DNA of 64,000 nucleotides from Paenibacillus sp. FSL H8-0079 (GCF_037991315.1 NZ_CP150300.1:3596001-3660000), one strand, 5' to 3'; counted from the first letter of the stretch, positions 52,385 to 62,528 are shown. Numbers and translations: made by a program. Notes: generated by a model from the sequence alone, not told the origin.

Positions 52385-54180
52385 CGTCCTGCACCTCCAA
52401 GCTTCCAGGAAGCCGCACTGATATGTGCCTGCCACATGTGCTCATATACTCCGCCTAATGCACGCAATTGATCATGTGTCCCACGCTCGGCAATCATTCC
52501 CTTTCGGATCACGAGAATTTGCTCGGCTGCACAAATCGTTGTTAGACGATGAGCAATAATCAATACCGTTTTGCCTTGAACCAATTGGGCCAGACCTTGC
52601 TGGATCTTGTGTTCATTCTCTGCATCCGCGTAGGCCGTCGCTTCATCCAGGACCAGAATGGGAGCATTTTTAAGCAATGCTCGTGCAATCGCAATTCGCT
52701 GTGCTTCACCGCCAGACAGGTACGTGCCGCCTTCTCCGATTTTGGTGTCATATCCGGCATCCAGTTTCTCAATGAATTCATGACAGCAAGCAGTTTGAGC
52801 CGCAGCTATAACGTCCTGTAGTGAAGCCGATGTATTGCCCATCCGAATATTTTCTTCAATCGTATCGTAGAACAGATGTACATCCTGAAATACAAAGGAC
52901 ACGGTATCCATCAGTTTCTCCGTACCCATCTCCTGGATCGGAATTCCACCAATCGTAATCTCACCTTCCTGTACATCCCAGAAACGAAGTAATAGATTAG
53001 CAATGGTCGACTTTCCTCCACCCGAAGGTCCGACAAGTGCGGTCATCTCTCCTGCTTTGGCTACAAAATCAATCTGTTCAAGTACGGGTTTATATGCTTC
53101 GCTCTCCTTACGTTCATAAGCAAAAGATACCTTCCGAAAGGCAACCTCATATGTATCCGGAACTTTGGGCAACTCAGGTTCTTGTACAACCGGCTCGGCA
53201 AACACCGATTCAATCCGTTTCTGTCCTTCCACAATCTCTCGCATCCCACTACCCAGATACATTAACTTCAATAACGGTGCAGATAGACTCGGGGTAATGA
53301 TCAGAAACAGAATAAACGTGATCGCAAACGACTGATTCCCCGCATTTCCACTCGACAGCAGAATACCCACCGGAACGATGAAGGTAAATAACGAGATCAT
53401 GATTACAAAAAACAGCCCGTAGGATGTTTTACATAAATCTGTTATTTTCAACGAAATATCCCGATATCGCGTCACCGCTTGTTTAAACGTCAGAAATGAA
53501 TCAGCTGTAATGCCAAATACTTTGACCGCAGGCATACCTCTCACGTATTCAACACCCGTCGCATTCATTTCTTCAATAGCAAGCTGGAAATCACGATAAG
53601 CCTGACGGCCGCCTTCGCTGCGGAAGATACGACTTTGCAGCCAGAACCCGATTCCGATCGGAACCAACAGCGCCAGCGCCATCCGATAATCGAGCCAGAA
53701 CAAGTAACCCAGTAGCATTAACGGGATAACGATCGCACTCACCAGATCCGGCAACTGATGGGCGATAAATTTCTCGATTTTCTCCACACTGACTTCGATG
53801 ATCTTCTTCAGCTCACCGGTTGCCGTTCGGGTGTGATACCCCATGGGTACTTTGGCAACATGCTCCGCAAGTCTCACTCTGAGCTGGTACAAAATGTTGA
53901 ACGCAGCGATGTGTGAGCACATCCCCCCGATATAAAGCGCAATGAGCCCTGCAATCAGGGCTACGAATGCGACAATCCCCCAATAGATCAACAGATCTCT
54001 GTCCATGGCAGATGGTTGGCCCGCATGAGTTAGCAGTTCCTCGACGATCTTGTACACCCCGATAAAAGGAACAATCTGCAATAGACTCGACAGGGTCGAG
54101 AAGATACTTGCTGTGATCAGCAGACCTTTACGCTCCTTCGTTACTTGCATTAGTCCGGACACTTCAGATGTGTTGTTCAT
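52381..54180 (-). CDS. exporter-fold ABC transporter, ATPase-permease fusion (IrtA/YbtP-like)
   Basis: 599 residues from ATG 54180, chosen because AGGAGTGG precedes it; an earlier in-frame ATG at 54213 overlaps the Fur box. Transmembrane part about 30-310 (LLITASIFSTLSSLLQIVPF ...), then Walker A GPSGGGKST, signature TYLSGGEAQR, Walker B ILVLDEATAYAD and IAHRLTTIC. Note Ala-Asp in place of the usual Leu-Asp after the D-loop Glu-Ala-Thr. First gene of the siderophore operon and preceded by a Fur-box-like sequence, so probably induced by iron starvation. Confidence 0.85.
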   Translation of the reverse strand: MNNTSEVSGLMQVTKERKGLLITASIFSTLSSLLQIVPFIGVYKIVEELLTHAGQPSAMDRDLLIYWGIVAFVALIAGLIALYIGGMCSHIAAFNILYQLRVRLAEHVAKVPMGYHTRTATGELKKIIEVSVEKIEKFIAHQLPDLVSAIVIPLMLLGYLFWLDYRMALALLVPIGIGFWLQSRIFRSEGGRQAYRDFQLAIEEMNATGVEYVRGMPAVKVFGITADSFLTFKQAVTRYRDISLKITDLCKTSYGLFFVIMISLFTFIVPVGILLSSGNAGNQSFAITFILFLIITPSLSAPLLKLMYLGSGMREIVEGQKRIESVFAEPVVQEPELPKVPDTYEVAFRKVSFAYERKESEAYKPVLEQIDFVAKAGEMTALVGPSGGGKSTIANLLLRFWDVQEGEITIGGIPIQEMGTEKLMDTVSFVFQDVHLFYDTIEENIRMGNTSASLQDVIAAAQTACCHEFIEKLDAGYDTKIGEGGTYLSGGEAQRIAIARALLKNAPILVLDEATAYADAENEHKIQQGLAQLVQGKTVLIIAHRLTTICAAEQILVIRKGMIAERGTHDQLRALGGVYEHMWQAHISAASWKLGGAGR

Positions 54181-54192
54181 CTCACCACTCCT

Positions 54193-54211
54193 GATATTAA
54201 TAATCATTCTC
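54193..54211 (-). promoter_or_regulatory. Fur-box-like sequence
   Basis: GATATTAATAATCATTCTC matches 16 of 19 positions of the classical Fur box GATAATGATAATCATTATC. It ends 13 bases upstream of the first siderophore-transport gene. Confidence 0.6.
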
Positions 54212-54330
54212 AATATAGCGCAGTGCTATATACGCACATTAATATCTCACAGGGCACCTGGCTACCGCTACCCCAATCCGGAGCAAAAGTACCTCAATAC
54301 GGATTATAAGTAAATGCTACGAGTAGACTA

Positions 54331-55332
54331 CTAGAACGTTTGATTAAAATACGTGGATGGTGTCATGCCATACTTGCGTTTGAATTGCGCGGAAAAGTGA
54401 CTTGATTTATTAAAACCAACCGCTGCAGCTGCCGTGGTCACATTCATCTGTCTGGTCTCCAGCAGGTAATACGCTGCCTCTAGCCTTTGCTCAATGACAT
54501 ATGCATGTACAGGAAAACCGAACAATTGCTTGAATCCTTTTTTCAGCTTGAATTCATTCAGACAAACTTGTCTGGATAGCCCTTCAAGAGTTGGCGGATG
54601 TGCCAGATTCGCATCGAGAATGTGCTTCGCCTGCTGCAAACTGGTCAGGTCCGTCCGGGACAACCCATCATGATTCGTAGGTAACTGGCGCTCCAGAATA
54701 CATTCACTGAAATATACCGCGAGCAGCTCAAGTGCTTTTCCGTTTAAATACAGTTGTTTCAGTTCTCCCGAATACGGGCATTGTGTCATCTCGTTAACGA
54801 TTCGAGTCATCGTGGGTGTCATCTTCGCATTATAGAAACCTCCCCCACTTCCAGCGATGGCTGTCATGAGTTGTTGTATGGGAAGTTGCTGCATCATTCC
54901 ACTGATCGGTGTCTGATCCAGCTTCAACGTAAATCCCTTGAAGTGCTGCTGTAATCCAAACTCACACGTACTGCTCGTATCTCGACTGCCATATGCAGAA
55001 CTTTCCTGGGTATGTACATGGAACTCCCCCAGCTTGCCATCAATGTTCCATGATATGCTCTCACCAATGCAGAAACTTAACTTGATACTGTCATCCTGCT
55101 CCAGACTGCTCAAGGCGGTTGGCCGATGGAATATCGCGTCACTATACACGAGTTCCATGGAGGGATGAATTCGATTCAACTGCCAGTAACCCTGACCAAT
55201 CTCTTCAGGAATATGAATGATTCGTTCGGCAGAACTGCTTTGGTAAAATGTATTTAATCTCGCTGCCAGTGCACAGCGCTGATCTTCTTTATTTTGAATG
55301 GCGTACCATGTCTCTGACACCTTGGATTGCAT
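54331..55332 (-). CDS. AraC-family regulator of siderophore uptake (PchR/YbtA-like)
   Basis: 333 residues, AGAGGGGAA before ATG. The C-terminal 100 residues carry two helix-turn-helix motifs (TLEGLSRQVCLNEFKLKKGF then KQLFGFPVHAYVIEQRLEAA and VTTAAAAVGFNKSSHFSAQF), ending YGMTPSTYFNQ. The N-terminal 220 residues resemble the PchR/YbtA sensor part, which binds the ferric siderophore. Position next to the ABC genes in the same direction suggests it activates them when the cognate siderophore is present; biosynthesis genes are not in the window. Confidence 0.85.
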   Translation of the reverse strand: MQSKVSETWYAIQNKEDQRCALAARLNTFYQSSSAERIIHIPEEIGQGYWQLNRIHPSMELVYSDAIFHRPTALSSLEQDDSIKLSFCIGESISWNIDGKLGEFHVHTQESSAYGSRDTSSTCEFGLQQHFKGFTLKLDQTPISGMMQQLPIQQLMTAIAGSGGGFYNAKMTPTMTRIVNEMTQCPYSGELKQLYLNGKALELLAVYFSECILERQLPTNHDGLSRTDLTSLQQAKHILDANLAHPPTLEGLSRQVCLNEFKLKKGFKQLFGFPVHAYVIEQRLEAAYYLLETRQMNVTTAAAAVGFNKSSHFSAQFKRKYGMTPSTYFNQTF

Positions 55333-55377
55333 CTGACTTCCCCTCTCGTTGTCTGTTGTTTCAGCTTATTATATAAG

Positions 55378-55404
55378 AAAGAAGCCATATTGGACATATG
55401 GCCT
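55378..55404 (-). terminator. Rho-independent terminator of the WG-repeat gene
   Basis: GCCATAT-TGGAC-ATATGGC, followed on the minus strand by TTCTTTCTT. Confidence 0.65.
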
Positions 55405-55438
55405 CATACTCTGAATCTGATGAATTGTGAGAAGACAC

Positions 55439-57946
55439 TCACTCATGGAAAGCTTTCCAGAACGAACCTTCTGTATTAATGATATCCTTGATCTGGGCGA
55501 AAGGAATCGTAAACGTTGGAAATCCTGCCGCATAGGGCGCGATATCATATGGATTGAAGTAGAGATGCAGAGCATCCGCTGTGACAAAAAACGGCTGATC
55601 CGCACTAATCCCCGTATAGGTGTCCGGAAACACATACGAGTATTGAGGATCATTTTTGATCTGATCCCCCACAATCTGACTCAACACTTTTACATAGTCA
55701 CTATTCGGTTTAAATAGATCCTTCAACTCATACAACTGACCATTCGTCAGATTAATGATGGCATAGATCATCGTAGGCATACCATGTGCTGCACCCGCCG
55801 GGTAGTTATAACCTGTGAGTTGCAGTTGCAGCAATTGCTGCTGGTAGAACGTGATATCAAAATCCCCTGTATACGTGTAATCCAGCTGCTGATCGGCAGG
55901 GATTGGTTTAACCTGAGAGAGTGCCTTCAACTTGGCATTTAGCGCTAGCTGCTCCGCTTGGTTCGTTAATCCCTCCACCTGCGGATAATATACGAGGTAA
56001 TCCCTGTTCGGTTTGTACTTCTCTTCGCGTACACGGTACGGCGGATGAAGTGGAACGATTGTATTTTGCCGCCAGATAATCTGTCCAGCCCGGTTTACAT
56101 ACGATAAGCGCTGGTCTACATACGCCTTAATCAGATCTGGTGCCACAACCTCCAGCGTACCCGAACCTTCTACATGGGGATACCCAGGTGCAGGTCTTCC
56201 ACTCAAATCCAGCAGATAGGTCTGTCTGCCATCCGATGCGGAAGCAAGGCCGTTTTTGTAATTGCCTACTTCGCGATATAGGAACTCCGTAAGTCTTCTG
56301 CCATTGGTATCTGCGATCGCGTATACAGAGCCAATATAAGGCTGCTCCGGATTAACCGCTTGCCCCAGCGCATAACGATGCTCGCCTAGTTCGCGGATGT
56401 CATTATAGGCAGGTTGAATGATAAACGATCCTTGCGTATTAATGACACCATAGTTCGATTTGTAATCCTCTGCTGTATTAACAATCGCTTGCCCGTCGTT
56501 AAAAGGAAATGCCGATGAAAATTTGGGCTGAATGCGAATATTACCCCGTTCGTCGATGTACCCATATTTGCCCGAGGCCTCTTTTTGAAAAGCGAGCAGT
56601 CCATCTCCTAATGGTCCCACATAAGCAAATGGATACGTCGCGAGCCGATGTCCATTGCGATTAATGAGCGCATATTCATTGTCCTTGATCTGCACAACCG
56701 CTTTGCCATCTTGAAAATCGTTCGCTGACACGAACTGTGCCGGAATCACCTCATTGCCTGAGGCATCCAGATAACCATACAGACTCACCGATCCATCTGT
56801 CTGACCAGGATTAGAATCGTAAAACAGCGCTCGGCCGTCCTTCATATTCGAGATATACGAGTACGCGCGTTTGGTCAGGACCGTGCCTTGTTCATTAATC
56901 ATCTTAAATCCTTGAGAATCAATCACCATCGCCCGTTCTTCAGAAAAGGAATTGATGGAATCGTATACAGGTTGAACGACATACTGCCCTTGAAGATTAA
57001 TCACACCGGCTCGACCGTCCTTGACCACAACAGCCAATCCATTGGGCTGGAACTCATGGGCGTCATCCAGAACCGGCTCTAGCCGAACATGTCCCTGCGC
57101 ATCCATATACCCCCAACGAGTCCCACTCGTGGTTCGAACGGAGATCGGATATAACCATGTCGCTACCCGGGCATGACTTATAGGGATCATCGCCTGTTTA
57201 ATTTTCTTTTCCAGCTCCAGCAGCGCCTCTCTGGAAGGATACGCTTCCGGAAAGCTGAGTGCTTTTTGAACGGAAACGAGTGCTGCCGGATACTGGCCTG
57301 CGTGGAACTGAGCATCCGCAAGGTAGTACCAGTAGAAGATATAATCAGGGTAATGCTGAGTTAATTTCTCGTAATATTGCACCACTTTGGGATAATAGGC
57401 TGCATATACGTCTGGTGCCGGAACCCATTTCCCATTCTGCCATCGGATAATCTCCACACGGTAGGCTTCCCCTGTGTCATGGATCCAGAGTGCAATCTCC
57501 ACTTTCCCATCTCGGCCATGCGGACCAGGCATATCTATAATCTCTGCATAGCTATAATATAGATCGTCAGGGGCCAGATCTTTGAGCCCTGATTCGGTCC
57601 ACTCATATATAGCGAGCTTAGACCAGATCGCACCGATCCGCCAACCGATGATGAGATTGTTCCTTGCTGTTGAAGTTACAGGGGCTGCAGTCATTAAAGT
57701 CACCCCATACCCCAATCCCTTGATTAGTGCCATCTTGATCCAATGTCCTTGGACAAATTTCAAAATGAGCAGGTACAGCTCACCGTTCAACTGATAGACT
57801 GCGGCAATCTCCGGCATGCCATCACCAGTAAGATCAGCCGCGTAGATCGCTGGATGTTGGACAGGTTTATCAATAGTGACGACCGTTGCACCAGCCGGAA
57901 TATGTTGATTCACAATTTGCGTTAACAGCGGTTCGCTCATGGACAT
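55439..57946 (-). CDS. WG-repeat protein with FG-GAP-like start and DUF3298-like end
   Basis: 835 residues, GGGAGG 8 bases before ATG. Residues about 35-150 look like VCBS/FG-GAP blades (AADLTGDGMPEIAAVYQLNG); 190-250 a TPR-like pair (YPDYIFYWYYLADAQFHAGQ); 270-600 at least seven WG-type beta repeats (WGYMDAQGHVRLEPVLDDAH, YGYIDERGNIRIQPKFSSAF); 680-835 a DUF3298/RsiV-like domain (TYTGDFDITFYQQQLLQLQL, YELKDLFKPNSDYVKVL). No signal peptide. Function unknown; such proteins may scaffold at the cell surface or sense stress. A sigma/anti-sigma pair lies upstream in the same direction. Confidence 0.75.
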   Translation of the reverse strand: MSMSEPLLTQIVNQHIPAGATVVTIDKPVQHPAIYAADLTGDGMPEIAAVYQLNGELYLLILKFVQGHWIKMALIKGLGYGVTLMTAAPVTSTARNNLIIGWRIGAIWSKLAIYEWTESGLKDLAPDDLYYSYAEIIDMPGPHGRDGKVEIALWIHDTGEAYRVEIIRWQNGKWVPAPDVYAAYYPKVVQYYEKLTQHYPDYIFYWYYLADAQFHAGQYPAALVSVQKALSFPEAYPSREALLELEKKIKQAMIPISHARVATWLYPISVRTTSGTRWGYMDAQGHVRLEPVLDDAHEFQPNGLAVVVKDGRAGVINLQGQYVVQPVYDSINSFSEERAMVIDSQGFKMINEQGTVLTKRAYSYISNMKDGRALFYDSNPGQTDGSVSLYGYLDASGNEVIPAQFVSANDFQDGKAVVQIKDNEYALINRNGHRLATYPFAYVGPLGDGLLAFQKEASGKYGYIDERGNIRIQPKFSSAFPFNDGQAIVNTAEDYKSNYGVINTQGSFIIQPAYNDIRELGEHRYALGQAVNPEQPYIGSVYAIADTNGRRLTEFLYREVGNYKNGLASASDGRQTYLLDLSGRPAPGYPHVEGSGTLEVVAPDLIKAYVDQRLSYVNRAGQIIWRQNTIVPLHPPYRVREEKYKPNRDYLVYYPQVEGLTNQAEQLALNAKLKALSQVKPIPADQQLDYTYTGDFDITFYQQQLLQLQLTGYNYPAGAAHGMPTMIYAIINLTNGQLYELKDLFKPNSDYVKVLSQIVGDQIKNDPQYSYVFPDTYTGISADQPFFVTADALHLYFNPYDIAPYAAGFPTFTIPFAQIKDIINTEGSFWKAFHE

Positions 57947-58235
57947 CTCAGTTTCCTCCCTTATGACCGCATTCGCCTAATGGTATGCGTCATAAATCGG
58001 GATATGACATGTAATTCATTTTATATAAGTTGAACTGTAGAATATTCACACTTACCACTCCGATGACAGAACAACCTTCCGATCGCTGTTATCCCAGATT
58101 TTTTGATTCACTTTTACAAAGGTGAAAATCTGGCGATAAAGGCGAACGCTCCGCTTCTTCAGGTTCTTTCCGTCCTCTACGTTCTCGTGTGAAGGTTTAG
58201 TTAAATTCATATAGTTAACTAATTCACTTTTCATA

Positions 58236-59651
58236 TTAGCTATCTTTCAAAGTTACTTTCTCTCCATTGATTAGCAGGTAGCTCACATCATTCACCGGAA
58301 TGGTCTTAGGGGATATCCACTTAATGAGATCCTGATTTAGCTGGAGGAAACCGGATACGCCAGACAACTTAGTGCCATCCTTCAGGTGAACTTCAATACT
58401 CAAATCCTCCATGCGAATCTTGCTCAGTGCCTCACCTGTAAGCGTGACGCCAACTACGGAAAGGGTTACATTTGCCTGTGAGGCTCCATTTGCACCAAGC
58501 TGAACGTTTCCTGTTTTACTCAAACCATTTTCACTCAAGTTAAAGGTCGTTTTCCAATTCCCCTTTACAACTTCACTAATACTCGTAAAACTGCCTTGAA
58601 GTCTCAGCTTATCTAAATCGTCAACAGCAGACAGATCATACACAAACTCCTCATAATCTCCTCCATACCCGACCCCATCTTTCATATAATGTCCATAGCT
58701 AACGGAATATTCAGGTATATCGAGCTTTTGACCTTGCTCATCTGTGAAGTAGAAATATCCATGATTATACTCGCCTATCTCATTATTCGGATTAATCTGA
58801 ATGTGTAACTTGCCCTCCACAAAACCTATATTGGAAATATGCATCCAATCAATACCGGAAACGGGGACATTCGTTACATCTTGATGCAGTACCGAAATTG
58901 GATCGGTTTCCAATTGAATATCCGTTGTACCTCCCAAGCCACTTATACGATCTTGATCCACGATATCATAGTTATTGTTTTGCTTTTCTTGTAACAACTG
59001 CTCCCAGTCCACTTGTACGTTGTAACCATCTTGTCGAGATGTACCCGACATCAACGTATTGATCTGAACGGTAATTCGATTTTTGCTGACTTTTCCTTGA
59101 ATGAGGAATCGGACAATAGCCGTTTTATTCGCATCATCATAATGAATAATCTGAGCGTTGTTTGCATTACCTCCAGTGACCCTGTAATCATACACATCCA
59201 ACGTATCGTCAATGCGATGCCCAGTCAGATCCGATAATGAAACATAGATTTCCGTTGTATCTCCATCCCTGACAGCACCTATAACCTCCATTCGAATCCC
59301 TTGATCTTCACTCACCTGATGAACAGGCTGAAGAATGCCAATCCGATCTGCACCTAGAAAATGAAGAACAGTAGACAGATCAATGATGCCCACCGATGCA
59401 GCTGCCCCTGTAACAAGACATAACGATAACGCAGCGGTTACAGGAATATAGATGGCTTTGCGATACCTTTTTCTTTTATTCATGGACTTCTTTGTCTGTG
59501 CGGATGGAGCGGATGGGTATAATATAGGTGGATAAAATGATGAATCTGATCTCGAAACGTTTGGTGGTTCATTCATCGCCAATTTATCATAGAACAACTT
59601 TTTAATATTAAAGAGGTTCTGCTCAGTGAATTCTTTTTCGGATTTTCGCAT
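58236..59651 (-). CDS. DUF4179 membrane protein, probable anti-sigma factor
   Basis: 471 residues, AAAGGAGG before ATG. A cytoplasmic N-terminal 65 residues (RKSEKEFTEQNLFNIKKLFY) is followed by one transmembrane helix at about 66-90 (YIPVTAALSLCLVTGAAASV) and a large extracytoplasmic DUF4179-type domain (EDQGIRMEVIGAVRDGDTTE, IYVSLSDLTGHRIDD). In this family the protein is encoded directly after an ECF sigma gene, as here (13-base gap), and is taken to hold the sigma factor at the membrane until a signal arrives. Confidence 0.8.
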   Translation of the reverse strand: MRKSEKEFTEQNLFNIKKLFYDKLAMNEPPNVSRSDSSFYPPILYPSAPSAQTKKSMNKRKRYRKAIYIPVTAALSLCLVTGAAASVGIIDLSTVLHFLGADRIGILQPVHQVSEDQGIRMEVIGAVRDGDTTEIYVSLSDLTGHRIDDTLDVYDYRVTGGNANNAQIIHYDDANKTAIVRFLIQGKVSKNRITVQINTLMSGTSRQDGYNVQVDWEQLLQEKQNNNYDIVDQDRISGLGGTTDIQLETDPISVLHQDVTNVPVSGIDWMHISNIGFVEGKLHIQINPNNEIGEYNHGYFYFTDEQGQKLDIPEYSVSYGHYMKDGVGYGGDYEEFVYDLSAVDDLDKLRLQGSFTSISEVVKGNWKTTFNLSENGLSKTGNVQLGANGASQANVTLSVVGVTLTGEALSKIRMEDLSIEVHLKDGTKLSGVSGFLQLNQDLIKWISPKTIPVNDVSYLLINGEKVTLKDS

Positions 59652-59664
59652 TTGATCGCCTCCT

Positions 59665-60204
59665 TTATTTCCTGTTCATCCACCATGTCCTCAATCGTTG
59701 CCTGGAGCGATAAAGCTTGTTATGGACTTGCCTAACGTGTAGGGACAATGCTTCCGATATCTCATGGGGTCTCTGTCCTTCGTAAAACCGACGTTTCATA
59801 ATCTCCCGTTCCGGTTCTGGAAAAGATTCAATCATTTGATTAAGTTCCGTATATGTCTCTTTACTGATCATCTGAACCAACAAATCATCCGTTTGCACCG
59901 AATGAATCTCCTCTTCATATGTAAGCTCTGTTCTTCGATTAAATTTCCGGTAGCGATCAATCGCTTTATGTTTTGTGATTGTTGCAAGGTAATTTTTCAG
60001 GCTACTTCGCCCAGACTGGAATGCATCCGGATTCTGCCAAAAAGCAAAAAATGTATCTGCTACGCATTCTTCAATCTCTTCTGCCGATGCATAATATAGG
60101 ATGGAATGAGCTATCTTCCATAGCAAACCTGCGTAGTGGTTCATCACCCATTCCATGGCCTCAGGATCACGATCCGCTACTGCCTTCCGTATTTGTTCTT
60201 CCAC
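59665..60204 (-). CDS. ECF RNA polymerase sigma factor
   Basis: 179 residues from GTG 60204, chosen because AAGGGAGGGGG ends 9 bases upstream; the frame is open to 60234 but those codons lie in the ribosome site. Region 2: GLLWKIAHSILYYASAEEIE then ECVADTFFAFWQNPDAF; region 4: IESFPEPEREIMKRRFYEGQ, RPHEISEALSLHVRQVHNKL. Together with the following DUF4179 gene it forms a sigma/anti-sigma module. The target promoters are unknown. Confidence 0.88.
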   Translation of the reverse strand: MEEQIRKAVADRDPEAMEWVMNHYAGLLWKIAHSILYYASAEEIEECVADTFFAFWQNPDAFQSGRSSLKNYLATITKHKAIDRYRKFNRRTELTYEEEIHSVQTDDLLVQMISKETYTELNQMIESFPEPEREIMKRRFYEGQRPHEISEALSLHVRQVHNKLYRSRQRLRTWWMNRK

Positions 60205-60313
60205 GATTACATGCCCCCTCCCTTCCATGCTCATATAATCACGAATGCTCGTGTTGATCCGTGCTTCCTACCTATATTCGTTTGGCAAATGACTTTTACT
60301 TACTCCACGATAA

Positions 60314-60356
60314 AAAAAGATTTGCAGTGGCCTTGTAGCCTTCTGCAAATCTTCTT
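60314..60356 (-). terminator. Rho-independent terminator of the DUF4132/SWIM operon
   Basis: Minus strand: AGATTTGCAG ... CTGCAAATCT with an inner GGC/GCC stem, followed by seven T. Confidence 0.8.
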
Positions 60357-60426
60357 ATCTTCTATATTACATCTTATTATCTACATCATATCGCTTCATG
60401 TGCCTTCGCTTCGTTTACAACCAATA

Positions 60427-60705
60427 TCATGCCTCTTCTTGCACACTGAGCTGTACATATTGGGTGAGACGACAATACTGAGATAACAGCAGCTCTTCAT
60501 CACCTTGTCCAAGAGCCACGCTACGCCCTTCCTGGATGACGTGATTCAGCAATTCATGAAGAAAACTTTTCTGCAACCGTAAGGATTCCACTGCGAGCTG
60601 CTCAAGTACCTCAATATCTCGGATCGTAAACTGGGATAACCCGCGCAGCAGCAACTCTTCTGACCAGCCGTTAATTCTCTGCATGAACTGATTATATTCT
60701 TCCAA
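60427..60705 (-). CDS. small helical protein of the SWIM/DUF4132 cluster
   Basis: 92 residues from TTG 60705, chosen because GGGAGG is 10 bases upstream; an in-frame ATG at 60723 (98 residues) is possible but has no ribosome site. The gene overlaps the end of the SWIM gene by 14 bases, so they are translationally coupled. Sequence: FMQRINGWSEELLLRGLSQF then TIRDIEVLEQLAVESLRLQK, all alpha-helical. No function known; it is a fixed neighbour of SWIM proteins in related genomes as far as I recall. Confidence 0.65.
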   Translation of the reverse strand: MEEYNQFMQRINGWSEELLLRGLSQFTIRDIEVLEQLAVESLRLQKSFLHELLNHVIQEGRSVALGQGDEELLLSQYCRLTQYVQLSVQEEA

Positions 60706-62524
60706 GTCTGCCCATCCTCCCATTACCGATATCCAGTTTCAGACTGAGCACCGTTTTGCCCTTCAGGAAACTGATTGGGCTAATCCGTTTTGGTTCCACA
60801 CGCACAAAGGCATAGAAGTGTTCAAGCGATTGGGAACCATATCCTGACTCCAGTCTTTGGATCATCGCCTGCCAGTCAGATGAATACGGGAGAGTGAGTG
60901 CCAGTCTTCCCCCTTCGGTATTCTCAACCGTCAGGACAAGCTCCTGCGTTTGTTTGACAAAGTTATGGTCCACGATTCGAGCAACTTTGATTACAGCCAA
61001 TCGTTCTTTGGGAGCAGCAAACAAGTCGAACGACCGCGATTCCTCTTGAAGTACAGTCGTTACATCTTGCATGGTTTTGCCCAGATTCAACGTTTCCACA
61101 CCCGTTCGTGGCAAAATCGCAAGCTTGGCACCTTCCCCGGAAGAGATCCGGCGTTCTTCATTCACTTTAACTGAATGGAATTGAACTTCTTCACCGACGA
61201 ACTGGCGAAAGGTCAGATTAGGTAGCCATGGTGTGAATGCACCATAATGCTCTGTATACGAGAACTGCTGATCATCATAATATACAGCACGTACATCGCT
61301 ATAGGTGTAGATTTCCTCATCATCGAAACAATAGAAATAATAGGTGATTCCACGGAAACCGGATCGTGTCTCCCACGAGTCAGCTCCCAGTCCATACAGA
61401 TGAAGTGAAGGCACCGTATAGTATTTACTTCGAAAACTGCCAATGAGCTGACTCTGCTGAATGGCAGACACCTTTTCTTCTTCAAGAACCTGGAGTGCAA
61501 GATACAGCTTGCTTACCCGATCCAACATGGATTGCATGGAGAAACGTATATGTCTGTTGAAAAACAACTGTAGTTCTCCTTGAATCCCTCGTAAACTGCG
61601 TTCTATGTCAGGCAGGTTGCCACTATGAGCTGCAATTGCCAATGTCTCCAGTTGTGCCATATAGGACTGAGGAAGGCGGGCCAGTCCCGTCTTCAACAAT
61701 CCTGCCAGCATAACCCGACATTCCTGCACTGTCTGAAGAGAGAACTTGGCCTCGTACACCCGTCCACTTAATGCATCCCTATCATCCAGACCTTTAAAGT
61801 TCCGGTACCGTAACAAAGCTTCAAGCTTGGCCATTTTCCCGGCTGTCTGCTTCACCTTACATAGTGCTTTTGCAAGATTCGGTTCCTCCGTAAAAGACAC
61901 CTCGATATTCTGGGTGGTCAGATGAACCGTAAGAAGTGAATCTTCAAAGATCTTAATTTCCTCTGGGTATCTCAGTCGGAATACAACTTCCTCAATCATG
62001 GAAGAACTATACGATTTAATTAACACGGGAAGTTCAGACTCCGTCATCCAGCGGAAGCGAGACTCGATCTCACGTGACACCGTATGCGGAATTTCGCTTG
62101 GATCATCCACATTTGATACTAAGTTTGATGCTGATTCTGTTACTGATACGTTTTTTGGTACGTCCAACGGATCATTATCCGATATCCCTGAGTCCTTATC
62201 CAGCGCATGCTTCTCGTCTGCATTCATTGAATCCTCTGCCGTATATTCCCGTTGATCATACAGAATTGCAATAAGCACATGCTTGCAGATATGATCGGCC
62301 GGGCAGGAGCATTCCCAATGATCCAGCGTATTTTCAAGCGTACATTGTGTCCCGTCACTGAGCTGACAACTCACAGATGATGCATTCCATGTGTACGTTA
62401 CACTTACACCATTGTCCAACTCTTTCAAAGACCTTTTGTACAACCCCTTGTTGGCATACCGAATCAAATAATCCTCCGTACACAGCTTCGAAAAACTTCG
62501 GAATTTTTCCTTGAATCCATTCAC
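60692..62524 (-). CDS. SWIM zinc-finger protein
   Basis: 610 residues from GTG 62524, starting 4 bases after the upstream stop. The SWIM finger is at about residues 70-88: CSCPADHICKH (Cys-x-Cys ... Cys-x-His). The long remainder has no catalytic motif; its C-terminal 200 residues contain beta-rich segments (VESLNLG-like VETLNLGKTMQDVTTVLQEE). SWIM domains bind DNA or protein. It is in an operon with a DUF4132 protein upstream and a small helical protein downstream, a combination seen with MoxR/VWA genes elsewhere. Confidence 0.8.
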   Translation of the reverse strand: MNGFKEKFRSFSKLCTEDYLIRYANKGLYKRSLKELDNGVSVTYTWNASSVSCQLSDGTQCTLENTLDHWECSCPADHICKHVLIAILYDQREYTAEDSMNADEKHALDKDSGISDNDPLDVPKNVSVTESASNLVSNVDDPSEIPHTVSREIESRFRWMTESELPVLIKSYSSSMIEEVVFRLRYPEEIKIFEDSLLTVHLTTQNIEVSFTEEPNLAKALCKVKQTAGKMAKLEALLRYRNFKGLDDRDALSGRVYEAKFSLQTVQECRVMLAGLLKTGLARLPQSYMAQLETLAIAAHSGNLPDIERSLRGIQGELQLFFNRHIRFSMQSMLDRVSKLYLALQVLEEEKVSAIQQSQLIGSFRSKYYTVPSLHLYGLGADSWETRSGFRGITYYFYCFDDEEIYTYSDVRAVYYDDQQFSYTEHYGAFTPWLPNLTFRQFVGEEVQFHSVKVNEERRISSGEGAKLAILPRTGVETLNLGKTMQDVTTVLQEESRSFDLFAAPKERLAVIKVARIVDHNFVKQTQELVLTVENTEGGRLALTLPYSSDWQAMIQRLESGYGSQSLEHFYAFVRVEPKRISPISFLKGKTVLSLKLDIGNGRMGRLGRI

Positions 62525-62528
62525 GTCA

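Noticed and set aside
58052..58234. 60-codon minus-strand frame directly after the DUF4179 gene
   Set aside because: It begins 2 bases after the stop without a ribosome site and runs through an inverted repeat (CCAGATTTT ... AAAATCTGG, 58093-58133), so it is more likely 3' untranslated sequence than a gene.
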